A program made the position numbers and the translations under genes. Below the pieces are notes generated by a model. It did no database searches and was not told where the DNA came from. It saw nothing but the letters and a program-made list of their open reading frames with translations. DNA of 64,000 nt from assembly GCF_030285925.1 (NCBI RefSeq), contig NZ_CP127251.1, positions 682,001-746,000 of the forward strand, given 5' to 3'. This document shows, in pieces, positions 53,877 through 62,007 of this stretch. This DNA comes from Devosia sp. YIM 151766. Lineage in GTDB: Bacteria; Pseudomonadota; Alphaproteobacteria; Rhizobiales; Devosiaceae. How positions within the stretch are numbered: the first letter of the stretch is position 1; every line of letters starts with the position of its first letter.

Positions 53877-53919
53877 GATTTTTTACAAGAACCAAGACCA
53901 GACATCCCGGGAGGACCCA

Positions 53920-54906
53920 ATGAAACTCTGGAAACTGCTCGCTGCGACGGCCACCGCCGCCGTGCTTCTCGCCACCCCCGCCATGGCCCAGACCCGCATC
54001 GCGCTGGTGGTGAAGTCGCTGGGCAATGGCTTCTTCGATGCCGCCAATAAGGGCGCGCAGGAAGCCGCTGCCGAACTGGGCGACGTGGAAGTGATCTATA
54101 CCGGCCCGACCGCCGCGACGGCCGAAGCCCAGATCGAAGTCGTCAATTCGCTGATCGCCCAGCAGGTCGACGCCATCGCCATCTCCGCCAACGATCCCGA
54201 CGCCCTGGTGCCGGCCCTGCAACGCGCCATGGAACGCGGCATCAAGGTCGTGTCCTTCGACTCGGGCGTGGCCCCCGAAGGCCGCCAGATCCACCTCAAC
54301 CCGTCCGATATCGACCTGATCGGCGAAACCATCATCAAGCTGGCCGCCGATTATCTGCCGGAAGGTGGCGATGTGGCGATCCTGTCGGCCGCTTCGACCG
54401 CGACCAACCAGAATGCCTGGATCGAAGCCGCCAAGGCTGCCATCCCGGAGAAATTCCCCAACATCAACCTCGTCGCCACCGTCTATGGCGATGACGATTC
54501 GGTGAAATCGACCGAGGAGGCCCGCGGCCTGATCGCTGCCTATCCCGACCTCAAGGCCATCATCGCCCCGACCACGGTTGGCGTCGTCGCCGCGGCCCAG
54601 GTGGTGACCGACCAGGACTTGATCGGCCAGATCAACGTCACCGGCCTGGCGCTGCCAAGCGAGTTCAAGCAGTTCATCGACAATGGCGCTTCGCAGGCCG
54701 TGGCCCTGTGGAACCCCATCGATCTGGGCTATTCGGCTGTTTACCTGGCCAAGGCGCTGGTCGATGGCGAGGAAGCCGCTCCGGGCGCGACCTTCTCCAT
54801 CGGCAAGGTGGGCGAAGTGACCCTGGACGATGAAAATGCCGCCGCCATGGCTGCGCCGTTCCAGTTCGACGCGAGCAATATCGAAGAGTTCTCGCAGATT
54901 TACTAA
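53920..54906 (+). CDS. rhaS: L-rhamnose ABC transporter substrate-binding protein
   Basis: A 328-residue periplasmic RbsB-family protein. The signal peptide MKLWKLLAATATAAVLLATP is cleaved after AMAQ, and the mature protein begins TRIALVVKSLGNGFFDAANKG. The strong site GGGAGGACCC precedes the start. It lies 43 nt after rhaR, matching the rhizobial order R-S-T-P-Q-U, which gives the ligand assignment. A two-part RIME-like element follows. Confidence 0.92.
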   Translation: MKLWKLLAATATAAVLLATPAMAQTRIALVVKSLGNGFFDAANKGAQEAAAELGDVEVIYTGPTAATAEAQIEVVNSLIAQQVDAIAISANDPDALVPALQRAMERGIKVVSFDSGVAPEGRQIHLNPSDIDLIGETIIKLAADYLPEGGDVAILSAASTATNQNAWIEAAKAAIPEKFPNINLVATVYGDDDSVKSTEEARGLIAAYPDLKAIIAPTTVGVVAAAQVVTDQDLIGQINVTGLALPSEFKQFIDNGASQAVALWNPIDLGYSAVYLAKALVDGEEAAPGATFSIGKVGEVTLDDENAAAMAAPFQFDASNIEEFSQIY

Positions 54907-54921
54907 GCGAGCGCCTTCATT

Positions 54922-55051
54922 CTTCTCCCCCTCGGGGAGAAGGTGGCGCGAAGCGCCGGATGAGGGGGGTCTCTCCGCCTGAACCAGCGGATGGATTCCC
55001 CCTCACCCGTCTCGGCCTTCGGCCGATCCACCCTCTCCCCGAGGGGGAGAG
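54922..55051. repeat. RIME-like double element between rhaS and rhaT
   Basis: Two hairpin-bearing units face each other: the first has CTTCTCCCC-CTC-GGGGAGAAG and GGCGC-GAA-GCGCC; the second has TCGGCC-TTC-GGCCGA and CTCTCCCC-GAG-GGGGAGAG. The arrangement matches RIME-type mosaic elements of rhizobia. It fills almost the whole 178-nt gap. Confidence 0.7.
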
Positions 55052-55084
55052 GAACAAGGGACGCCGTCCCGTAGAGCAAAGACC

Positions 55085-56590
55085 ATGACCGAACCCATCC
55101 TCACCCTATCGGGCATATCCAAGAGCTTTCCCGGCGTGCGGGCGCTCAACGATGTGTCGCTGGAGCTTTATCCGGGCCAGGTGACGGCGCTGATCGGTGA
55201 GAATGGCGCGGGCAAATCGACGCTGGTGAAGGTTATGACCGGCATCTACCAGCCGGATGCGGGCGAAATCCGCGTCAAGGGCCAGCCAGTGAGCCTGCCG
55301 ACGGCGATTTCGGCCTCCGATGCCGGCATTACCGCCATCCATCAGGAAACCGTGCTGTTCGACGAATTGAGCGTCGCCGAGAACATCTATCTCGGGCATG
55401 CGCCAAAGAACCGTTTCCGGCTGATCGACTGGACGAAGATGCGCCGCGAGGCGCAGGAGACGCTGGATTCCATGGGGGCGGGGATCGATGCCTCGGCGCA
55501 GCTCAAGGAATTGGGCATCGCCAAGAAGCATCTGGTCGCGGTGGCGCGGGCGCTGTCGGTTGACGCCTCGGTGGTGATCATGGACGAGCCGACCGCCGCT
55601 CTCTCCCAGAAGGAGATCGAGGAACTCTATGTGCTGGTCGACCTGCTCAAGCAGGACGGCAAGGCCATCCTCTTCATCTCGCACAAATTCGACGAAATCT
55701 ACCGCATCGCCGACCGCTATTCGGTGTTCCGCGATGGCGAAATGGTGGGCCAGGGCTTCATCAGGGACACGCCGCAGAACGAGATCGTCAAACTGATGGT
55801 CGGCCGGGCGGTCGACCAGATTTTCCCGCCACGCCAGGCGACGATCGGCGAAACGGTGCTGGAGGTGTCCGGGCTCAGCCATCCGACCGAATTCGACAAT
55901 GTCTCCTTCTCGGTGAAACAGGGCGAGATTCTGGGTTTTTATGGACTGGTCGGAGCCGGGCGTTCCGAAGTGATGCAGGCGGTGTTCGGCATGACCCGGC
56001 CCAGTGCCGGCACCATGGCGCTGGACGGCAAGGTCATCGCGCCGCGCTCGCCCGCCGATGCGGTCGAGGCCGGCATCGTCTATGTGCCGGAGGAACGCGG
56101 CAAGCAGGGCGTCATTACCGGCGAGCCCATCTTCAAGAATGTCTCGCTGCCCAGTATCGACAAGACCAGCCGCGCCGGCTTCCTGCGCCTGGCCGAGGAA
56201 TTCAAGCTGGCACGAACCTATACCGAGCGGCTCGACCTGCGCGCCGCCTCGCTGAGCCAGAACGTGTCGACGCTGTCGGGCGGCAACCAGCAGAAAGTGG
56301 TGATCGCCAAATGGCTGGCGACGCTGCCCAAGGTGATCATTCTCGATGAGCCGACCAAGGGCATCGATATCGGCTCTAAGGCGGCGGTGCACGAATTCAT
56401 GGGCGAACTGGTGGCCCAGGGGCTCAGCGTCATCATGGTTTCCTCCGAATTGCCCGAAGTGCTGGGCATGAGCGACCGGGTGGTGGTCATGCGCGAAGGG
56501 CTGATGGTGGCGGTGCTGGAGAACGAGAATTTGCAGCCGGAGACGCTGGTGCGTCTGGCCGCCGGCATTGTGGAGGCCGAGGCGGCATGA
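55085..56590 (+). CDS. rhaT: L-rhamnose ABC transporter ATP-binding protein
   Basis: A 501-residue CUT2 ATPase with two domains: Walker A GENGAGKST, Walker B VVIMDEPTAALS in the first; degenerate GLVGAGRSE, signature LSGGNQQKV and VIILDEPTKGID in the second. It overlaps the first permease gene by 4 nt. Position in the rha cluster assigns the substrate; in rhizobia this gene is named rhaT (not the unrelated E. coli symporter). Confidence 0.92.
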   Translation: MTEPILTLSGISKSFPGVRALNDVSLELYPGQVTALIGENGAGKSTLVKVMTGIYQPDAGEIRVKGQPVSLPTAISASDAGITAIHQETVLFDELSVAENIYLGHAPKNRFRLIDWTKMRREAQETLDSMGAGIDASAQLKELGIAKKHLVAVARALSVDASVVIMDEPTAALSQKEIEELYVLVDLLKQDGKAILFISHKFDEIYRIADRYSVFRDGEMVGQGFIRDTPQNEIVKLMVGRAVDQIFPPRQATIGETVLEVSGLSHPTEFDNVSFSVKQGEILGFYGLVGAGRSEVMQAVFGMTRPSAGTMALDGKVIAPRSPADAVEAGIVYVPEERGKQGVITGEPIFKNVSLPSIDKTSRAGFLRLAEEFKLARTYTERLDLRAASLSQNVSTLSGGNQQKVVIAKWLATLPKVIILDEPTKGIDIGSKAAVHEFMGELVAQGLSVIMVSSELPEVLGMSDRVVVMREGLMVAVLENENLQPETLVRLAAGIVEAEAA

Positions 56591-57567
56591 ACAGGCTGAT
56601 GAAATCCCGCGAAATCTGGCTGGCTCTGGCCATCCTCGCCGTCATCGTGCTGGTGACGCTGCGCTTCCCGCGCTTTTCCCAGCCCCATAACCTGCTCACC
56701 ATTCTCAACGACACCTCCATCCTGATGATGCTGGCTTTGGGGCAGATGGTGGTGATCCTGACGCGCTCCATCGACCTGTCCATGGCCTCCAACCTGGCGC
56801 TGACCGGGATGATCGTCGCCATGGTCAATGCGGCGTTCCCGATGATCCCGATCCCGCTGCTGATCGCGGGCTGTATCGTGGTCGGCGGGGCGCTGGGCGC
56901 CTTCAACGGCGTGCTGGTATGGCGGCTGGACATCCCGCCCATCGTGGTGACTTTGGGCACGCTGACCATTTTCCGCGGCCTGGTCTTCGTCATTTCCGGC
57001 GGCGCCTGGGTGAATGCGGCGCAGATGAGCCCGGATTTCATCCAATTGCAGCGCGGGTCCCTGCTGGGGGTGCCGAACCTGACCTGGTTCGCGGTGGCTT
57101 TGGCAATCCTGTTCTATCTGTTGATGACCCGCACGCCGCTGGGCCGCAGCTTCTACGCCATCGGCGTCAACCCGACCGCCTCGGTTTATACCGGCATCAA
57201 TGTCGGCCGCACCAAATTCCTGGCCTTCGCGATTTCGGGGGCGGTCTCCGGGCTGTGCGGCTATCTGTGGATTTCGCGCTATGTGATCGCCTCGGTGGAA
57301 GTGGCCAGCGGCTATGAGCTGACTATCATCGCCGCCTGCGTCATCGGCGGGGTCTCGATTGCCGGCGGCATCGGTAGCGTGGCCGGCGCCTTGCTGGGCG
57401 CGTTGTTCCTCGGCGTCGTCAACAACGCCCTGCCGGTGATCGGCGTTTCCCCGTTCTGGCAGATGGCCATTTCCGGCGCCGCGATCCTGCTCGCCGTGGT
57501 GCTCAATGCGCGGGGCGAGCGCAGCAAGGGCAGGGTGATCTTGAAGAAGGCGGAGGGCGCGGCGTGA
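56587..57567 (+). CDS. rhaP: L-rhamnose ABC transporter permease 1
   Basis: A 326-residue RbsC-type permease with about eight helices. MVVILTRSIDLSMASNLALT is the family motif, in which SIDLSM replaces the commoner GIDLSV; VIGGVSIAGGIGSVAGALLG is near the C-terminus. It is coupled to rhaT. Two different permease genes indicate a heterodimeric channel with the next product. Confidence 0.92.
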   Translation: MNRLMKSREIWLALAILAVIVLVTLRFPRFSQPHNLLTILNDTSILMMLALGQMVVILTRSIDLSMASNLALTGMIVAMVNAAFPMIPIPLLIAGCIVVGGALGAFNGVLVWRLDIPPIVVTLGTLTIFRGLVFVISGGAWVNAAQMSPDFIQLQRGSLLGVPNLTWFAVALAILFYLLMTRTPLGRSFYAIGVNPTASVYTGINVGRTKFLAFAISGAVSGLCGYLWISRYVIASVEVASGYELTIIAACVIGGVSIAGGIGSVAGALLGALFLGVVNNALPVIGVSPFWQMAISGAAILLAVVLNARGERSKGRVILKKAEGAA

Positions 57568-57670
57568 TGATGCGTGAGGCATTCGATTCTATCACCCCCT
57601 CCCCCTTGAGAGGAGGGAGGGAGAGCGAGGCGCTGACACCGATAAATCCGCCCCCGACTGGAGCCAGGCC

Positions 57671-58672
57671 ATGACCGACATTCCCGCAAATGGCCGCCGC
57701 CTGCCGGACCGGCTCGACCAGCCGCTGAAATCGGCCTTGATGAGTTGGGAGAGCCTGCTGGTTCTGGTGGCTTTGGGCATTTTCATCGCCAACAGCTTCG
57801 CCTCGCCCTATTTCCTCAATGCCTGGAGCCTGTCCGACCTCACCTTCAATTTCACCGAAAAGGCGCTGATCGCCCTGGCCATGGCGCTGGTGATCATTAC
57901 CGGCGAGATCGACCTGTCGGTGGCCTCGATCATCGCGCTGGCCTCCACCCTGATGGGCCTGGCGCTGCAATATGGCGCCGATACGCCCATGCTGGTGGCG
58001 GTGGGAATCGGCGTCGGCATACTTTGCGGGGCGTTTAACGGTTTCCTGGTGACCGGGCTGAAACTGCCATCGATCGTGGTGACCATCGGCACGATGAGCC
58101 TGTTTCGCGGCATCGCCTATATCGTCCTGGGGGACCAGAGCTTCAAAGGCTATCCCAAGGATTTCGCCTGGTTCGGGCAGGGTTATGTGTTTTGGGTGAT
58201 CTCGTTCGAGCTGGTACTGTTCGTCGTGGCGGCGATCATCTTCTACGTGCTGCTGCACCATACCGTTTTCGGCCGTCGCATCTTCGCCATCGGCAATAAT
58301 GCGGTGGCGGCGCAATTTTCCGGCGTGCGGGTGGATCGCATCAAGTTCGTGCTGTTCTGCCTGACCGGGCTGATGAGCGGCATCGCCGCCGTCTTGCTGA
58401 CGGCGCGGCTGGGCTCGACCCGGCCCTCCATAGCCCAGGGGTTCGAATTGGAAGTCATCACCATGGTGGTGCTGGGCGGCGTGTCCATTCTGGGCGGCGC
58501 CGGCTCGATCATCGGCGTGGTGCTGGCGGCGCTGATCATCGGCCTCGTGACCTTCGGGCTGGGCCTGCTCAACGTGCCGGGCATCGTCATGTCGATCTTT
58601 ACCGGCTCGCTGCTGATCGTGGTGATCGCGCTGCCCATCCTGTGGCGCATGTGGAAGGAACGCCGCGCATGA
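57671..58672 (+). CDS. rhaQ: L-rhamnose ABC transporter permease 2
   Basis: A 333-residue RbsC-type permease. [20 protein letters not shown] is the family motif near residue 80, and [20 protein letters not shown] lies near the C-terminus. A 103-nt gap with a small T/C-rich hairpin separates it from rhaP. Its stop overlaps the mutarotase start (ATGA). It pairs with RhaP. Confidence 0.92.
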   Translation: MTDIPANGRRLPDRLDQPLKSALMSWESLLVLVALGIFIANSFASPYFLNAWSLSDLTFNFTEKALIALAMALVIITGEIDLSVASIIALASTLMGLALQYGADTPMLVAVGIGVGILCGAFNGFLVTGLKLPSIVVTIGTMSLFRGIAYIVLGDQSFKGYPKDFAWFGQGYVFWVISFELVLFVVAAIIFYVLLHHTVFGRRIFAIGNNAVAAQFSGVRVDRIKFVLFCLTGLMSGIAAVLLTARLGSTRPSIAQGFELEVITMVVLGGVSILGGAGSIIGVVLAALIIGLVTFGLGLLNVPGIVMSIFTGSLLIVVIALPILWRMWKERRA

Positions 58673-59001
58673 TCGTGGACAATGATTACGAAAAACACGC
58701 CTTCAAGATGCATCTCAATCCCGGCATGGCGGCGGAATACAAGAAGCGCCACGACGAGATTTTCCCCGAACTGGTCGACTTGCTGCACGAGGCGGGGGTG
58801 AAGGATTATTCGATCCATCTCGACGAGGAGACCAATACGCTGTTCGGCGTGCTCTGGCGGCGCCTGGATCATCATATGGACAGCCTGCCCGATACCGAGG
58901 TGATGCAACGCTGGTGGGCGCATATGGCCGATATCATGGCCACCAACGACAAGAACGAGCCGGTCTCGACCGACCTGACCCCGGTTTTCTGGATGAAGTG
59001 A
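58669..59001 (+). CDS. rhaU: L-rhamnose mutarotase
   Basis: A 110-residue RhaM/RhaU family enzyme that interconverts alpha and beta L-rhamnose so the isomerase receives the right anomer. The family pattern [38 protein letters not shown] and [10 protein letters not shown] is clear. The start at 58669 overlaps the rhaQ stop. In rhizobial clusters the kinase gene rhaK comes next; here an unrelated SH3-domain gene follows after a hairpin. Confidence 0.93.
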   Translation: MIVDNDYEKHAFKMHLNPGMAAEYKKRHDEIFPELVDLLHEAGVKDYSIHLDEETNTLFGVLWRRLDHHMDSLPDTEVMQRWWAHMADIMATNDKNEPVSTDLTPVFWMK

Positions 59002-59010
59002 ATTCCGCAA

Positions 59011-59029
59011 TGGGTTCTTCATGAACCCA
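59011..59029 (+). terminator. Stem-loop at the end of the rha operon
   Basis: TGGGTTC and GAACCCA form a perfect 7-bp stem with a TTCAT loop, 9 nt after the rhaU stop. There is no T-run, so it is a weak or Rho-assisted terminator. Confidence 0.4.
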
Positions 59030-59110
59030 ATCTGAACGGCGCTCTCAGGGTGAGTTCAAAGCCGGCCGGCTAGATTGTCCCCACGATGACGCTCCAGGGG
59101 GATAATTGAA

Positions 59111-59449
59111 ATGAACAAGTCGCAGGGAAAAGTTCTGGTTGCCACTTTGTGCGGTCTGATCGTGACCGCGGCGGCGGCTTTCGCGGTGCAACCGGCCATG
59201 GCTGCCGGCTATCAGGTCGATAATCTGGCACAGGTGACCGGCGTGGCCCATTGGGACAAGCTCAATGTCCGTAAATGGCCGGCCAGCTATTCGCAGCAGG
59301 TCGGGGCGCTGGCGCCGGGCGCGCATGTCTGGGTGGAGCGCTGTATCGAAGTGCAGAACAGCTCGGATTGGTGCCTCGTCGCGCGCAGCCACACCAAGGG
59401 CTGGGTCAATGCCCGCTATCTGACTCCCGCTCATGACTGGGATATCTGA
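59111..59449 (+). CDS. Exported SH3-domain protein
   Basis: A 112-residue protein with a signal peptide (hydrophobic VLVATLCGLIVTAAAAFAV, cleavage after AMA). It has one bacterial SH3 domain (about residues 45-105) recognisable by KLNVRKWPASYSQQVGALAPG and WCLVARSHTKGWVNARYL. Two cysteines flank the domain core and could form a disulfide in the periplasm. Such domains often bind peptidoglycan. It looks monocistronic. The precise role is unknown. Confidence 0.8.
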   Translation: MNKSQGKVLVATLCGLIVTAAAAFAVQPAMAAGYQVDNLAQVTGVAHWDKLNVRKWPASYSQQVGALAPGAHVWVERCIEVQNSSDWCLVARSHTKGWVNARYLTPAHDWDI

Positions 59450-59556
59450 TCCGCCTATGCGGACGTCTTGAGTAAAGCTCGACCATCCTTCCATGCATGT
59501 TGACTTTTCCGGTGCCGCGCTGTTCCACAGGGACAGTACGGGCCGGAGTTTTTTTC

Positions 59557-60564
59557 ATGCATGCCAATCCTGTTCTCGCCGAAGCCCTGCGCGGCAATTG
59601 GGTGGAAAACCGCCATCGCGGCGCCTTCATACTGGTTGACGCCGAGGGGGCGGTGATCGCCTCCGGCGGCGATACCGAGCGACCGGTCTTTCCGCGTTCG
59701 GCGATCAAGTCCATGCAGGCGCTGGCGATTTTCGACCGGCATGCGGAAGAAAAGTTCCACCACAGCCAAGAAGAACTGGCGCTTGCCTGTGCCTCGCATC
59801 ATGGCGAGGACGAGCATGTCTCCGGCGTCGCCCATTTCCTTGGCCGCATGGGATTGTCGGCCGCCGATCTCGAATGCGGCGCGCATATGCCCACCAATAG
59901 CAAGGCGCGCGAGGCGCTGCGGGCAGAAGGGCAGCCGCCGAGCCCGCTGCATAATAATTGCTCGGGCAAGCATTCGGGCATGCTGAGCGTCGCCCTGGCC
60001 ATGGGCGTGCCGACACCTGGCTATGTGGAGCGCGAGCACGCGGTGCAGCAGGCGGTGCGCGACGCGGTGGAACGGGTGGTCGGCGAAAAATTGAGCGAGG
60101 ATCGCTGCGGCATTGATGGCTGCTCGATTCCGACCTGGGCCGCACCGCTGCGGGCCTGGGCCCTCGGCTTTGCGCGCATGGCCACGGGCCGGCATCTCGA
60201 TGAGCGGCAGGCGGCGGGAGCGCAGGCCTTGTTCGATGCCGCGACCAGCCACCCGCATCTGGTGGCCGGCACCGGACATCTCGATACGCTGGTCATGGCG
60301 GCGTTCAAGGGCCGCGTCATGCAGAAGGGCGGGGCCGAAGGCGTGCAATGCGGCGCGATCCGGCACAAGGGCTGGGGTTATGCGCTCAAATGCGACGACG
60401 GCAATATGGCGGCCAGCCATGTGATGGTGGCGGCGCTGCTGCTGAAATATGCCGACCCGGACGCGGCACAACGCGCCGTGCTGGAGCAATTCGTGCGGCA
60501 ACCGATCAAGAATGTGCGCGGCAATGCGGTCGGCGAATTGCGGGCGGTGCGGGAAGCGATTTAG
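59557..60564 (+). CDS. L-asparaginase, Rhizobium etli AII type
   Basis: A 335-residue enzyme hydrolysing asparagine to aspartate and ammonia, of the thermolabile rhizobial class unrelated to E. coli AnsB. The catalytic pair falls at Ser48 and Lys51 (PRSAIKSMQ), the same numbering as the R. etli enzyme. The zinc and thiol residues are in ECGAHMPTNSKAR, HNNCSGKHSGML and GIDGCSIPTWA. The start at 59557 (MHANPVLAEAL) follows GGCCGGAG. No signal peptide, so it is cytoplasmic. It stands alone. Confidence 0.92.
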   Translation: MHANPVLAEALRGNWVENRHRGAFILVDAEGAVIASGGDTERPVFPRSAIKSMQALAIFDRHAEEKFHHSQEELALACASHHGEDEHVSGVAHFLGRMGLSAADLECGAHMPTNSKAREALRAEGQPPSPLHNNCSGKHSGMLSVALAMGVPTPGYVEREHAVQQAVRDAVERVVGEKLSEDRCGIDGCSIPTWAAPLRAWALGFARMATGRHLDERQAAGAQALFDAATSHPHLVAGTGHLDTLVMAAFKGRVMQKGGAEGVQCGAIRHKGWGYALKCDDGNMAASHVMVAALLLKYADPDAAQRAVLEQFVRQPIKNVRGNAVGELRAVREAI

Positions 60565-60748
60565 GGCGGTTCGCGTTTAAGCTGAAACGTTACGGGTCCA
60601 TGCGCGTCGCCTTCCACCGTGTCATCCCCGCGAATGCGGGAATGACCTGTGGGATCTGCTGATTCAGAGCAGGCATGAAACGCTATGGCTTCAGCGAACC
60701 ACCGCCCGTCACCGCGGGGATGGGGGGAGAAGGTGCGCGCCAAGCAAT
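60565..60748. repeat. Intergenic gap with a short palindromic repeat
   Basis: Near 60619-60645 a short relative of the triplicated repeat (GTCATCCCCGCGAATGCGGG, then AATGACC) forms a hairpin between the convergent asparaginase and RES genes. Nothing else is seen. Confidence 0.5.
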
Positions 60749-61441
60749 CTAAAGCGCGAAAATCGCTTGGGAACCGCAATTGCGGATGCGGTCGACACGG
60801 CTGCCGTCCCAGTGAAAATCGTAGTGATCGGCCTGGACCGGGGCCGGCATGAGGTCTGGCCAGAACAGGGCGGCGCATTCGCCGCCGGGCGAGCGTATGC
60901 TGCGATAGAGGACGCCATTACTGCCTGCATTGCGCAACTGGCGGGCTAGCGCTTGCGATGGGGAATAATCGTCGGGGTCATGACATGCCCCGAACGGCCT
61001 TGCATCATGCAACTGGAGATCGAGGCTGGTGACCAGCATGCGGAATTGCGAGGTCCAGCCCGGCGGCTCATCGGTGCTGCGCATGACTTTTGCGTGGTGG
61101 TGGGCCACTTCGCGGATCGAGACCTCCTCCCGGTCGCCGACGCTGAACACGCCATAACTGCCATCGGTGAACCGGCCCGGCCTGTCGTGGCTGACATGGA
61201 CGAAGGGGGCCATGAGATAGCTGGCGCCTGGCCCGCTGACCCGGCGCTCCACGGGCACCAGATCGAGCCGGCCGAGATGTTGCCACAAGCGCGGATTGGT
61301 CTTGGCCTCGGCGGAGGCCAGCGCCTCCCAGTCGCTGGGATCGGCAATGTCCTCGAACAGGTCGATGGGCGGATAGATCGAGCGGATCAGCCGATAGGCC
61401 TTGGGCCAGCGGACCGAAGCGAGTTCCGGCATCGGGACCAT
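60749..61441 (-). CDS. RES-domain toxin (NAD+-degrading family)
   Basis: A 230-residue RES-domain protein. The core runs from RLIRSIYPPIDLFEDI through GRFTDGSYGVFSVGDREEVS and IREVAHHHAKVM (Arg, Tyr and Glu of the active-site cleft) to GSNGVLYRSIRSPGGECAAL. Known RES toxins deplete cellular NAD+. It begins one nucleotide inside the antitoxin stop (TGATG), the usual coupled antitoxin-then-toxin order. Some chromosomal RES proteins are attenuated; activity here is not proven. Confidence 0.82.
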   Translation of the reverse strand: MVPMPELASVRWPKAYRLIRSIYPPIDLFEDIADPSDWEALASAEAKTNPRLWQHLGRLDLVPVERRVSGPGASYLMAPFVHVSHDRPGRFTDGSYGVFSVGDREEVSIREVAHHHAKVMRSTDEPPGWTSQFRMLVTSLDLQLHDARPFGACHDPDDYSPSQALARQLRNAGSNGVLYRSIRSPGGECAALFWPDLMPAPVQADHYDFHWDGSRVDRIRNCGSQAIFAL

Positions 61442-61848
61442 CAGCCGCCGCGCTCGGCATCCAGCCAGGAGCGGACGCGGGCCAGCGAGAAGATATCGCC
61501 CGCCGCCATGACGTCGACGGGACTGCTGCCATCGAAAAGCGGATTGGGCTTTTTCACCCAGGCATAGCCGCGCTCGGGATCGGAGAACAGATAGCGCAGC
61601 CCCTTGTGGATACCCATGAGCAGGGAGAGGCGGGTGGCCAGGTCGCGGTCGATGCGGCCGGTCTCGCCGGCCTTCCAGCGGGCATAGGTGCGGGCGGCCA
61701 GGCCGCCGAGAATGTCCCGGGCCTGGGCGTCGGATATCTGCCAGCGCTCGAACAGGCGGATGACCGCGCGCACCATGGCCGCCGCCTCCGCATCGGTGAT
61801 GCGGGGAATTTCCGGATTGGCATGGGTGCGCGGCAGTTCCAGCAGCAT
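61441..61848 (-). CDS. Xre/MbcA/ParS-type antitoxin (DUF2384)
   Basis: A 135-residue partner of the RES toxin. The N-terminal Xre-like part includes MVRAVIRLFERWQISDAQAR and GLAARTYARWKAGETGRI. The C-terminal toxin-binding region has LLMGIHKGLRYLFSDPERGY, NPLFDGSSPVDVMAAGD and VRSWLDAERGG, the DUF2384 pattern. The start at 61848 follows AAAAGGATA. A palindrome (61886-61897) just upstream is a likely autoregulatory site. Confidence 0.85.
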   Translation of the reverse strand: MLLELPRTHANPEIPRITDAEAAAMVRAVIRLFERWQISDAQARDILGGLAARTYARWKAGETGRIDRDLATRLSLLMGIHKGLRYLFSDPERGYAWVKKPNPLFDGSSPVDVMAAGDIFSLARVRSWLDAERGG

Positions 61849-61885
61849 GGTGAAGTATCCTTTTGGCGTAAAATAGAACATAAAC

Positions 61886-61897
61886 TGCCAAATGGCA
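61886..61897. promoter_or_regulatory. Candidate autoregulatory operator of the toxin-antitoxin pair
   Basis: TGCCA-AA-TGGCA is a 5-bp-arm palindrome 38 nt upstream of the antitoxin start. A related TTTTGGCG lies closer to the gene (61861-61868), giving a second half-site in inverse orientation. Confidence 0.4.
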
Positions 61898-62007
61898 AGG
61901 TGTAAGGCGCGTTACCGGCAATCGCCCGGCTGGTGGACGGCTTTGCTTGTTCGGCACCGGGGCCGGCGGCTATAACGGGACGAGTCGGTTCAGGACAGGT
62001 GGTCGGT

